From Ophiocordyceps camponoti-saundersi (nom. inval.) (taxonomy: Eukaryota; Ascomycota; Sordariomycetes; Hypocreales; Ophiocordycipitaceae): 64,000 nt of DNA. Of this stretch, positions 45,336 through 56,117 are shown piece after piece (within the stretch, counting starts at the first letter, position 1; the number at the start of each line of letters is the position of its first letter). The notes beneath the pieces were generated by a model. The model saw nothing but the letters and a program-made list of their open reading frames with translations, ran no database searches and was not told the DNA's origin. The position numbers and the translations under genes are program-made. The stretch is taken from positions 62,001 to 126,000 of the forward strand of contig PDHQ01000012.1 of NCBI GenBank assembly GCA_003339415.1, in the 5' to 3' direction.

Positions 45336-47507
45336 ATGCTGGTCATAGGATGAAGAGAGAGACTCGTCAAACGCCGTGTTTGTCTTTTGCTCTGTTGCTT
45401 GGTCTTGACAGCTGGGACCGTCAAAAAAGTCCCTGCTGAAGAGCAGCTGATGTGTTTTCGACGATTGGTTCCAGTTCTCCAGAGGGGCATATTAGGCTTT
45501 CAGTGCAAAGAACGTGTGTATTTACCAACGAGTGCAACTTCTATGGATTTAGCCAGTTCTTTATTCAGTAGCCGTTTTGGAAAGTTGATTCCCTTCTCGG
45601 GGACTGAAAGGTTGAGATGCTGGCTGTCAAGGGAAACGTGTGATGCACACGTGTCACGAGAGCAGGCAAAGCAGTTCTTGGCTTATGTATGTTTATGAAA
45701 AGCAATTTCCCGTTTACAAGATGACAATAGATGGTCGAGATACTGTCAAGTCATACATACTCTCGACATCTCTCGAAAGACAGAGTCGAGAGGGCGAAAG
45801 TCTTTGTTTACAGGAGTATGTGGTGCGGTCCGGTGGGGAGGAAGAGTTGCTAAATCACTCACTAGAAGCGGCTCTGCAACCGAAAGGGCAAAAGTTGACT
45901 TCCGAACACTCTTCTGCCGACGGGACTGACTGGCTGTTTGCGAAACATGATCAACATAACTGCCTTGTTTCGGAAACGAAAGAATGGACAAGGGAGTTGG
46001 ACAGTATAACTCTGTCTATTACTATCAACGACTCAGTCACCCGCAGCCCAAGACGACGTGTATGTGCTATAACCCATGCAACATTGATATAAGCGAAGCA
46101 AAGCAAAGAAGAAGCTATCGAGGAAACCCACAGCTGACTCGCGTAACGCCATGACATCTTGTCTCAGCTTGTCAGGCAAGTTGATGGGCTTTGCCTGGGA
46201 ACCCCGGCATCGGAATCATACCATTTTGACAAGATGTAAATTGAAAGATCCACTCACTCCCTCAGCTGCACACACTCATCCAAGCATTGATGTATGTATG
46301 TACATACATGTATTACCGAGCGGTAGAAAGATATTGGCATTGGAAGTCATGACCGGCAGTCAGAGAAATTCGATGAAGAAGCCTGTAATGGAAGACGGTT
46401 GGCAGCTCAAGGGGTCGTTGTCTGCTACCTATGTAACTACCTACTTGGGTAGTCGAGGAGTCTACTTGTATGTCTTGTCAAACTATATGTACATATGTAT
46501 GAATAAGGTAGTTCTAGAATAGAGCATCATGCTTGTGGATAAGCTGAGCAGATGAAGATGGACATCAACAAGTCCCGTCATCTCTCCTACTCGAAGATGA
46601 CATATAGACACATACTGTATGTGTGTATGTATGTATGTATGTATGTGCTTCCAACAAGCAGAAAGTCGTCATCAACATGACAATAACAACACTGGCTGCA
46701 GGCCGGAGACAGTGGCATCCCCAGCCTCGACGCGAGGAGCAATCCCTGTTATGCCTTCGGCTTATTCGTCTAAACTACATACATATGTATGTATGTACAT
46801 ATATCAACTCGGCAGAAAAGCCGAGGTGCTACAACTATGTACTCCCTTCCGAATGACACGTCGGGGCACAAGAAGCTGTGACTTGTTATCATAACTCTAT
46901 CTCAGCCAAGCTACATACATATGCAGTCGATGCAACCCTTGTTGTCGATGGAGGACTGTCTTATCTATGAAGGCCGATACAAGACCATCTGCGTGTACAA
47001 TGTCCTACATGTGTATGTTGATATGTACATACTGTAAGCCCATGTATGTGAGCGGCCTCAGTCCTCTGCTTGCTGTTGATATATGACCCGAGGACTCGGA
47101 CTTAGCATAGGGTTGCCCAGAAGAGATAGAAGCTGAGACCCTGCGTCCTTTTCCTTCGCTTGGTTTTACTAATATATTGAATGCCACGTTATTGCCACGT
47201 TCTGGCAGCAGCAAAGCCCTGCATACATACATGTGTACATACAATATATGCGTAAGTTAACACGTACTTGCATGTATGATGTATGTATGTACAGGAGTCT
47301 ATACATACTATGTAACGAGGCACTGATACATACATGCGGTGTATGTATGTTTATATGTGCCTGTGTGTGTCTATATAACTCCATATAAGTCGACATCAAA
47401 CATCTCCCCCCTTAAACCACCGATCCATTCTCTTCACCAGACTTACATAGTGTACACACCTCTCACCTCTCATTCTCTTTGTCCAAGACCCAAGGGTCAA
47501 GCCCACC
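45336..47507. other. Gene-poor spacer rich in TATG/CATA motifs
   Basis: 2.2 kb with repeated GTATGTATGTATG and CATACATA runs (46285-46310, 46618-46645, 46780-46805, 47220-47290, 47335-47350). No open frame has recognisable similarity. A TATATAACTCCATATAAG stretch at about 47373 may be the core promoter of the following gene. Confidence 0.45.
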
Positions 47508-49823
47508 ATGTTCTTCCGGCTGGCTCCTTGCCCTCTTGCAAAGCTGCTTGCCTTTCTCTTACTCCTAAACACCTGTCAGAGCAACCGGCCGAGCGAGCGA
47601 CCCAGCTATGTCTTCCGCGGAGACGGTAGGAGTCCGAGCGAGATCAGGGAGGCGAGAGGCTTTCTCCCTCACCAAGAGACCAACTACAGCGACTTTAGAG
47701 TCTACAACCTTCCTTTCCATGTCCACGGCCGAGGCATGACGGCCTATGTTTCCACCTCATCCAGCTTCGGACAGGCAGCCAGGAACTTTGCAGGCCCGGG
47801 TAGATACGTCTATCGAATCCGCGTCACTCCTAACATGATGAATGTAAACAGTCTTCTCTCAGACTCACCTTATCGAGCTCAAGAGGAAAACAGCGCGTTG
47901 GGAGGGATACCGTGGAACGCCGTTGAAGCCTGGTGGCAGTTTCCCCTTGGCCAAGACGACGAGGATAATACCCAGTCCAACTGGATGTGTCTCGACGACA
48001 CCGCCGCGTTTAGCCTGACGTCCAGGTACGAGGCTGAGTTTCAGCGCGAGTTTACTCCGAATCCGGAGTATGAAGAGAGACCCCGTCTAGTGGCGGCAGT
48101 GACTCGACTTGATGACGATCTCACCATGTTGGCGTCTGGCAATCCCAACGCCACCATCAGATCCGTCGCTAGAAGCTTCATGGACAGATACGGATCAGAA
48201 GTCGGCTGGCGTGCAGGCCAGGCGTTTCCTCTGTGGCAGCCGCCTCCTCTTGCTGTACAGCCGTGGCCGTCTCACTGTCATAGGGAGCCTACAGCTGGCA
48301 CCAGTAACGACGATGGCGGTAAGCTCATACCACAACGTCTAATCTCAGTTGCTGTCGGACTTCTTAAGCTGACGATTCTCAGAGGGCCAGCTAACCGACT
48401 ATGACTTGTTGAATATCGCAAGGACTGTTCACCAGCAGGGTTTACACCTCGAAGAAGACCCGTGTCCGTCAGACGGCGAGATTTCCTTCATAGCAGACAG
48501 CGTCGCACAGCAGATGACCTGGCTTGCAGACCGTGCCGCGGTCGAGTCCAACGAAGCAGATTCAGAAGACGCAGGCCTGGTAGAAGAAGCCGCCAACGCG
48601 CTGCAGGGATCTCACGGAACATGCGTCATCTTCGCCGTCTGTGCCGCCCTGCGTTCTCTGTACAGGTTCCATCCTTACGGAAGGGAGAAGAGACAGATAG
48701 TAAACGTAGCTGGCTCAACGAGTGAGGCCTTTTCCGATTCTCCTGCTGTTCCCGGTGAAGGGTTTTTTGACTGACTTTCGGTTACTCACTTGTAGAAAAC
48801 TTGACTCCCGGGCTCAGAGGCGTGTGCAACACCGTCATCTCAAGCCGCGGAGGTTTAGAACCGTGGCAGTACGGAGGCATCCATCAAGTAGACCTAGCAA
48901 CCGTCTGCGACGGCTCTTACAACGAGAAGTCATCCGCCTGCGAGCGAGCCATCGGAACAGAAGTCTACTGCAGTCGCGCAGAGGACAAAGAAGCCTGCTT
49001 TTCGAAAAGACATGCTCCCCCCTTCCTCGACGGGGATGGCGACTGCGAAGGAGGACGGCACTTCTCTTTCGGCGGATCGGAAAACTGCATCGGAACTATC
49101 AAGTGGTGCGAATATCACGGTGGATGGTTACGCTTCCTTTCGTCTGTGTCTTCGGCTGAATGCCTTCGTCGTCGTACGCCTGTTGCTTTGAACGAAGCTG
49201 GTTGCTCGCGGATTGAAGACTTGAGGTTTGACTTTAGCTTGACTGATGGTCGTGACGGGGTTGGAACTTACGATACCATCATCCTCTCCATCGGGAAGCT
49301 GAACGTCACCGTCGCTGTGGACCCGATTGCTGGATTCCATGTGTCCAAGGTCATCCCTCTCAATGAGGCGTTTGGATCACCTGTTGTTTCTCTGCAGGAC
49401 GTCCAAGGCCTTGCTCTCCTGGATAAGCTTGGCCATGATCGCCATCGAGGGGATGCGTGGGAGTTTCTAGGTATGTTGGCCAACCTCTCTTGCTTTCACA
49501 GCAGCGACGTGAAGAAACTTAACATCTGATGTTCCCGAAAACCAGGGATAAAACTGACGGCAAAATGCGCCCATTCTTCGAATCAGATAGAGATGACAAA
49601 GTACGAGGCGGAAAGGAAATGGCTTAGACACGGGCAGGGCACCGGAATCAACCAGGTCTGGTCCGCGGATATCTTCCCCAAGGACTGGCGTTTGGTGTCT
49701 CCTTCTCCTGGTTCTGCCGCGTCGGCAAAGCCCATAGATCTTACTGATCTTGAGCCGAAGCCCTTTTCACGTTGGGTACATGATGAACTGAGGAGACTTC
49801 GTGAGGAGAGATATGACTTTTGA
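47508..49823 (+). CDS. Secreted heat-labile-enterotoxin-A-like ADP-ribosyltransferase
   Basis: Four exons, 47508-48318, 48383-48721, 48796-49470 and 49546-49823, with introns of 64, 74 and 75 bp all in phase 1; 700 residues. A signal peptide covers about residues 1-24. The ADP-ribosyltransferase domain follows directly and has the R-S-E class layout: an NAD-binding Arg in YVFRGDGR (R37), the STS motif (82-84), and the catalytic loop ending in Glu127 before NSALGGIP. The first position of the usual ExE pair is Gln125. After residue 250 a long C-terminal region with many Cys has no domain I can name; such extensions are usual in the fungal members. The family is expanded in insect-pathogenic Hypocreales, where members are candidate secreted virulence factors. 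Target and activity are not known here. Confidence 0.87.
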
Positions 49824-50189
49824 TGGGAAACACGAGGTTGGACTCGACGGTGTGGATGAGATTTCTGATGCAAGTCAGAAACTCTGGCTACTCCCTTGAA
49901 ATGGTATATAGATCGACGTATTGTCTCTGCTCAGGCTCTCTCTTCTGATGAGACTCAAAAGAAACACGGCTTTCTGTCTGTCATCACAAACTTGTATTAT
50001 ACACTCACATGGCTGATCTATAGAGTCGTCTTATCGTCATAGCTTTGCTGTCTTCGTCCAAGTCTCGAGACACAGGAACCAACAAGGGAATCAACCTGTC
50101 AACTCCCTGTGCTCAAACCCAAGCCCCTTTAAACCCAAAGTCAACCACCAAACGCCAGCGCTCTCCACTCCCATCAACGATGCATCTTC
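49824..50189. other. Convergent 3' spacer
   Basis: 366 bp between the tail of the ADP-ribosyltransferase gene and the tail of the membrane-protein gene; no features seen. Confidence 0.35.
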
Positions 50190-52087
50190 TCAGTCCAACC
50201 TCACAAAGGACTCCTTCGCCCTCTTCTGAATCTCCTTCACATCTCTGATACCACCCCGCAACGAGCCCGACGCTACATCATGAAAACAAGACAGAACCGC
50301 AAGAGAAGACGACTTCCATAACGGCACGTCTCGGCTCCTCCGGTTACTCGTCATGGTAAAGACGATAAAGACCAAAGTAGCAAGCTGCGTAACGGCCGGG
50401 CCTATCAACCACTCCCAACGGACGGTGACGAAGACGACAGATTCTATCCTCATGCCCTGAGCGTGGATCTGGTTCGTCGACGAGCGCATGTAGTCCGTCA
50501 TACTGACCGCCATGTTCTGGAAGCGCGCCTCGAGGTCGACGTCGCCCATCAAAGCGGCACTGATGCCATAGTCGACGTTTTGGTAGCCCTCGCCGCTAAC
50601 CCACTCTGATGATATCATGCTCGACCTAAAGTACGTCTGCAGACTGATAATCTCAGGAAGGCTCGTATCTAGTTCAGGAAAGCCATGTCGCGGAGGGTTC
50701 AAACGGTCGGCGCTAAACCTAAGTTTCATACGCAATCGCTCCAGGAAATGCCATCCTTGCTGAGGCAAGTCGATCTCACGGACGTTGTGGAACCGAAATT
50801 CGCTTCCGTTGGAGCTGGCTCCCTGATACTCGTACGCGGTGAAGGACAAGGAGCATTCCGTCACGTTCTCGTTGGTAAGCGGTTTGGGAAAGGGGGAAGT
50901 TGCTCGATAGACGGCGAATCTCAACACGGTTGGAAGCTGTTGGATGATGGCGTCCGAAAGGCTAAAGAATTCGACTCTCGCGCCTTTAGTGGGTGACGTG
51001 GAGTTGAGTCGAAAGGTGGTTCCGTAGGTGGTTGCGTTGAATATCGGTCGAGTCCTCGTTGTTATCGCCGTTTTGTTTCCCACCATGCCTTCTTGTCTCG
51101 CGGAGAGGCTTATCCCCTGTGGTGTCGTCACGTTGCAGAAACTGAATTCAAACCCTTGGTTGCCGACCGGCCTCGTCATGCAGTTCCGCGTTCTCAAAGT
51201 CGCCGCTGTGACGTCCTGGCAGGTAGTCTTGAAGCCGAGAGACACGTACGAACCCTGCCATTGACAGGCTCCGCTACAGCTAAAGGTTGGAGGCGTCGAT
51301 ATGTTGTAGATGCCCTGGAGAATGGCCGACTGCATTAATGGATCCTGTTCTTCGGAGACTTATTGTCTTGTCAGATGATGATGGTCATTGCCTGCATCGT
51401 AGCTGAAAAGCCCAAAGCAAACCACTTACCTGCTGCCGCCAGTAGGACTCCGGCGTTGTCGATGTTCCTTCCGTACCTCTGCACGTAGCCAAAGGTAGGG
51501 ATAGCCCGGAGCGGAGCGCCGGCACCGACGGGCATGGTGACGTCTCGAGGCTTCAAATTAATGACTTCCTGAGCGAGAGGCGAGAAAGCAAGTCGACAGA
51601 TGGTGATGACCGCCCCCAAAGAAGCCAAGTTCCACTTGACGCGCACCAAAAAGGTCACCGACCCGTAAGGTCCCCGACTAGCCTCGTCAAACCGCTCCAG
51701 GTTGTAGAGCTGATGAGAGCTCTGTTTGAAATGGAGCCATTTCAGTTGACCGATGCAGGAACTGACGTTGTGCATCAACGCCGCCGAGCAAGCGGTTGTG
51801 AGGAACGAGACGGTCGAGTTCGGAGTCACCGGAAGCGGCCATTGGCTCAGAGGCCTGTCGTGCATGAGGAGGAAGATGGCAACTATTACGGCGAAGATGC
51901 CGGTGCTGATCAGAGACAGGAATATCTCAAAGGCCCATTCGTCGCCCGAGATTATGGGGTAACGTGTAAAAGGCTCAGGCTGGGCCGTCTTGTGAGGGTC
52001 TGGAGACGGTGATGTGTGGTGATCCAGCTCTTCAGGCTGGACTTGTCGATAACCGCTTGCATTTTCTGGTTGATGATTTTCGGACAT
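50190..52087 (-). CDS. DUF3176 fungal membrane protein
   Basis: Two exons, 52087-51430 and 51349-50190, with an 80-bp intron (GTAAGT donor, CCGAAG acceptor); 605 residues from ATG 52087. The frame extends upstream, but that part is a basic low-complexity stretch. The N-terminal 48 residues are polar. A membrane segment follows (about 52-76, FEIFLSLISTGIFAVIVAIF), then the DUF3176 hallmark order: the LSQWPLPVTPNSTVSFL loop, SCIGQLKWLHF, LYNLERFDEASRGPYGS, and a second hydrophobic helix. After the intron an extracellular part has the Cys pattern CSGACQWQ and many NxS/T sequons. A last helix near the C-terminus (LIGPAVTQLATLVFIVFTM) precedes a short cytosolic tail. Function of the family is unknown. 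Confidence 0.85.
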
Positions 52088-53016
52088 GTTGAAGATTGGA
52101 CTTGCTCGACTGTGTTTCTTCTTCTTTAGCCGTGGCCGCTGAGAAGCACTTGACGACTGCGACCGCTGGTTAGGGATGACCAAATAGCCCGGTTATAAGA
52201 GAGAGATATATACAGATAGAGGGAAAGAGAGAGAGATCACTTACGCTACGATGAGTATAGGGGCTATGCGGCATGCAGTCTCAACGCCCTGCACGGCTTA
52301 TGGCCCCCGCAGTCTGAGCCCCATGTAGCAACTAATTATAATAGCAACACGACGGCTATCCAACCAACCAACCAACCAACCAACCAAGGGCCATCCCAAG
52401 GCAGCAGCTGTACGACGGTTCACAGAGAGTACCGTAGACCGTGAGTCTGAGCCTGAATCCTTCCCTGCACATTGGCCCAGCCTCACGTCTCGGGTCATGC
52501 TGTTGGCAAAGCGCAGCGTCGAAGCTTAGGAAAGATGCCTTCCCGGTGTGGCAGCTGCTCTGCTTCAGCCCAGCTTTCTCAAACGGGTGAATGTGTGACA
52601 TGGATGCAGGTTTCTGGCCCCCGTGAATTGTGGAATAAGCTCTTCATTTCCCTTCTGGCTGCTGCGTACTCGCTCAACGACTATTCACAGCCATCTGTGT
52701 AAAACATTCTATGCACGATTATTTCGAACCAGTCTTCGAGAAATACGGCCCGGCGCGGATCCGTGGGGGCTTAAGTGCTCCGTAGCCAGGCACCGAGCCG
52801 GCTTCGCCTTTTGTCCCTGGGATAAGGCTTTTCGATGACTTGAAGGCCATCTCGTATAAAATATGCGTCTATTCACACTTTTGTATGCGTGCATCATGAG
52901 CGTATGTTCCCCCTAATTGTATCTTGTTATCGGTCACCGTCCGTGATCATGCATATCGTGTACAACCATTTGCATTTCGTGCAACGATGCCCCCATTGTG
53001 AGATCCTGGACATGCG
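52088..53016. other. Spacer upstream of the DUF3176 gene
   Basis: 0.93 kb; holds the promoter of the leftward DUF3176 gene and the 3' UTR of the leftward nucleotidase gene, with a short CCAA repeat. No gene was seen. Confidence 0.4.
52360..52388. repeat. (CCAA)n tetranucleotide repeat
   Basis: Seven CCAA units in the spacer upstream of the DUF3176 gene. Confidence 0.9.
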
Positions 53017-54096
53017 TCAGAATCTTGACCGATTCTCCTGCAACATGTCGTCGTGGCCTTGCTGCCGCAGAATTTGACGAAGAATGTCCAAAACACGACC
53101 ATGTACCGACTCCGGCGCGGCGACGAAGCCAAAGTTATTGCTCAACTGTCTCCCGACCGTCAAGTCAATAGGTCTACCAAACACATCGGTGATCTTGCCG
53201 CCCGTCTCCTCAAAGAGAAGCATAGCGCCAGCGTGGTCCCATACTTTGGCGAAGCGGTCTCTTCGCTTGTAAACCCATACGGTCGTGTTGCCGAGCCCCA
53301 TGGCCAGGACGGCCCAGCGAAGCACCCACGGCACGAGATCGCAACCGGGAAACGAGGCGCCCATTCGACCAGCGACGGCCTTGTGCACGTCGTCTAGGCC
53401 GGAGTCAACGAGACCGAAGCTGGTGACGAAACGGACGCGGTCGTCAGGAAAGGAGTGGGCCAGATGTGGTATGCGCCGCGCACCCGAGCCGTCCCGCAGC
53501 GCTCGCACGTAGGCACCATGTCCTTTGACAGCATAGACGATACAGCCGTCGGCGGCGACGTCGGCATTTCGGATTGGGCCCTTGGCGTCCATGGAAAGGT
53601 TGGGACAGCCGACAGCGCCAACGGCCTGTGCTCCATCCACCAGCAGACCGATGTTGATGGCATAAAGCTCGCGCCTCACATAAGTCTTCGTACCATCAAT
53701 AGGGTCGAAAACCCAGGTCCTGCCTCGTCGCGGACCAGCAGCGCCGGCATCATCGATGAAGTCGCACATTTGCTGTCTATCGGTAGGAAGTCGACAAGGA
53801 TGCTGCGGCTTCAACCGCTGTAGAAGCTCCCAGACGCGCTCCAAGAGCACCTCATTACTTCGGAGACTCGCCGCGCTCTCCTCGCCCACAAAGTTGTCAT
53901 CGGGAAAGGCATGTTTGAAAGTGGCGATCAGGAGGGCCTGGATGGCGAAGTCGGCGATGGTGACGGGACTGAGATCCGTCTTTTCGGTGACGCCCTTGTC
54001 GTCTGATGCTATGATGAATTGGCTGAGCTTCGAGGCATGTTGCAGCGCCTGGAAGCTCACTTCCAGCTCGGCTTTGTAAGGGATGTCGTCGTCCAT
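53017..54096 (-). CDS. MET22: 3'(2'),5'-bisphosphate nucleotidase, HAL2/MET22 type
   Basis: Single exon, 359 residues from ATG 54096; the open frame continues upstream, but MDDDIPYKAELEVSFQALQH is the typical family start. Motifs of the Li+-sensitive inositol-monophosphatase superfamily are present: FVGEESA (69-75, metal-binding Glu), DPIDGTKTY (131-139) and WDHAGAMLLFEETGG (286-300). FIIASDDKGVTEKTDLSPVT matches the PAP-phosphatase subgroup rather than true inositol phosphatases. The enzyme turns 3'-phosphoadenosine 5'-phosphate into AMP, which keeps sulfate assimilation and RNA exonucleases from being inhibited; it is a target of Li+/Na+ toxicity. It is head to head with the OB-fold-like gene across 276 bp. 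Confidence 0.9.
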   Translation of the reverse strand: MDDDIPYKAELEVSFQALQHASKLSQFIIASDDKGVTEKTDLSPVTIADFAIQALLIATFKHAFPDDNFVGEESAASLRSNEVLLERVWELLQRLKPQHPCRLPTDRQQMCDFIDDAGAAGPRRGRTWVFDPIDGTKTYVRRELYAINIGLLVDGAQAVGAVGCPNLSMDAKGPIRNADVAADGCIVYAVKGHGAYVRALRDGSGARRIPHLAHSFPDDRVRFVTSFGLVDSGLDDVHKAVAGRMGASFPGCDLVPWVLRWAVLAMGLGNTTVWVYKRRDRFAKVWDHAGAMLLFEETGGKITDVFGRPIDLTVGRQLSNNFGFVAAPESVHGRVLDILRQILRQQGHDDMLQENRSRF

Positions 54097-54372
54097 GGCG
54101 AGAGCTTGATAGAAGAGGCGAGGGCATCCGCATCGGGCAAAGATCGCATAAATGCATAGTGATATCATATCATAGATATAGGCATATTCATGCATATATA
54201 CATAAGCTGCATAAAAGAGAATTCTATATGCACTACATGCATAATCTATCTACACAAAGAGGTTGATGATGACCTCACTTGGTCAAGTCTGCTGTTGCGC
54301 CTCGTCTTGATGGACTATTCCGATCCGTGATAGACACAAAATGCAGAGGGAAATAGGCAACAGCTTGCCAAA
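54097..54372. promoter_or_regulatory. Shared divergent promoter, nucleotidase / OB-fold-like gene
   Basis: 276 bp between head-to-head genes, AT-rich in the centre (TATATGCACTACATGC and similar near 54165-54250). No specific factor site was recognised. Confidence 0.45.
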
Positions 54373-55524
54373 ATGGCCGGCCTCGACCCCACCGCCATCA
54401 CTCTCGCCCCCGGCACAGATCCCTTCGTATTGGTGCCCGCGATACAGGAGATCATCAGGACGCGCTTCTGCGTGCCCGGCTCCGTCTTCCTCGTCGAAGG
54501 CGTTGAAGCCGTGCCGGTGACCGAGACCGGACGCTGGCAGGCCATTCGCCTCCTCCTCGGCGACGGCGAACTCTGCATCCAGGCCCTGATCGACAGCGCG
54601 CTCCACCGCTTCGTACAGACGGCCGAGGTTGCCGTCGGCTGCTACGTGCGCCTTCAGCAATTCGATCTGCGATGGCGCGGCGCTACTGAAGCATCCGGCT
54701 CCAGAGATGGGCGGAGGCTGGTCTACCTCGTTGTCCGTGATCTGATTACCATCGGATGGAACGAGACGGTCATTGCTCTGCGTGACGGCGGTCGAACAGG
54801 TTTAGGACAGCATGACACGTTGCGCACATCGGATGAAAAGCTTGAAGGCGCTCCCACAGGCTTGCGGGAGAACGGCGCGTCTTCCGTCTCGGATGAACAG
54901 CCTGAAAAGCGGAGCGCCATACGAGAGGAGGATCCAGCTACACCACAGATACTGACCTCTCTCGATGTGGAACCCCAAGATGCCGACGCCGACGATGCCT
55001 TCGAGACGCTCGAGAGGCTCACGGTACCCGAGAAGAAGACGCCTGTGGCCCGCACCCAAGCCTCGAGGAATAAGCCCATACTGCCGGTGGCCATGGCAAA
55101 GGATTGGCATGACCCGCAGACGCCTCTCAAACTTACTGTCCTCCGTTCCATTCCTCACCTTCCATACGCGCAGAACTGGTCTTGCAATGTGCTGGCCATC
55201 ATAGCATCTCTCTCACCCGTCGAGCCATCGCATCTGCCGCCTTTCAAGCAGCGTAAGGCACGCATTGCGGACCCTTCGACGGCCAAGCAGGTTCATTTAA
55301 CCGTATTTCTCGATCCGGATGAGTTCGCGCCCCGAGTCGGTAGCGCGGTGTTGCTTACGGGCGTCAAGAACCACAGGTTTGACGGCGGCAGCCTGAAGAA
55401 GTACGCCAGCGACGGACGCCAGGGAGCGCCCTGGTGGTTTGAGGACCCGTGGGAGCTTGCGTGGTGTGACGTGGCCGGCATCAAGCAGTGGTGGACGGAT
55501 TTGGAGGCTGCGACGGTGGCTTGA
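54373..55524 (+). CDS. Hypothetical protein with OB-fold-like N-terminus
   Basis: Single exon, 383 residues, starting at the first Met (MAGLDPTAITLAPGTDPFVL). Residues about 35-140 show the alternating pattern of an RPA/telomere-type OB fold (FLVEGVEAVPVTETGRWQAI, GCYVRLQQFDLRW, YLVVRDLITIGWN). A polar, Ser/Glu/Asp-rich linker covers about 145-245. The C-terminal part (LKLTVLRSIPHLPYAQNWSC, VHLTVFLDPDEFAPRVGSAV) could be a second OB-like domain and ends with a Trp-rich stretch (PWWFEDPWELAWC). This architecture suggests binding to single-stranded DNA or to a protein partner in DNA metabolism, but no specific orthologue is recognised, so the function is open. Confidence 0.7.
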   Translation: MAGLDPTAITLAPGTDPFVLVPAIQEIIRTRFCVPGSVFLVEGVEAVPVTETGRWQAIRLLLGDGELCIQALIDSALHRFVQTAEVAVGCYVRLQQFDLRWRGATEASGSRDGRRLVYLVVRDLITIGWNETVIALRDGGRTGLGQHDTLRTSDEKLEGAPTGLRENGASSVSDEQPEKRSAIREEDPATPQILTSLDVEPQDADADDAFETLERLTVPEKKTPVARTQASRNKPILPVAMAKDWHDPQTPLKLTVLRSIPHLPYAQNWSCNVLAIIASLSPVEPSHLPPFKQRKARIADPSTAKQVHLTVFLDPDEFAPRVGSAVLLTGVKNHRFDGGSLKKYASDGRQGAPWWFEDPWELAWCDVAGIKQWWTDLEAATVA

Positions 55525-56117
55525 CGACGGCTTCTCGAGTATGGAGTTGTCGTTTGCAGCTTCTTCAGGTAGAATCTTGATACGAGCATACTGCCACGCA
55601 GTGGACTTAGGCATGGTCCCTCTTATGCTTGGCTACAAATTACAGCACATACCTGCCTATCTGCTTCCACATATCGGATACTCGTCCCATGGTTGCAATA
55701 TACGAGGCGGAGCACCTCGTTGCTTTTGACTCAGATGCGAATCATGATCGTCTCGAGGCCAAAGTCTGCTCAAAGTCTCGCACCTATATACGCTGGCTAT
55801 TGCCTTATCCGTCCATTGACTAGGAGTTCAAAGCACGAGCGCATATTTTTGGCTTGGCAACGTCGAAATGAAATCTTAAATATACGAAGAAGGAAACTAG
55901 AGGCTAAAGGTTGAAGCACCTGGTGAAGTCTCGTAACTGTTCGAGCTGCTTGCTCGATTGGTTTGTCTGGGTAGGCAGGGGCTGGAGACTGTCAAGCCGT
56001 GGCTCTCTCCTCAGTTGATATGTATATAAACTGTGCCATTCAACCTCTGCGTGGACTTGACTTGTTCTTGTTGTAGCGCAAACTTGACAGGATCTCACGC
56101 CTGAAGCGCACGGAAAA
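55525..56117. other. Intergenic spacer
   Basis: 593 bp between two plus-strand genes. TATATAAAC at about 56023, roughly 95 bp upstream of the next ATG, is a candidate TATA element. No other features were seen. Confidence 0.4.

Noticed and set aside
45640..46092. Plus-strand 150-residue open frame
   Set aside because: No signal peptide, domain or splice context; lies in a gene-poor spacer.
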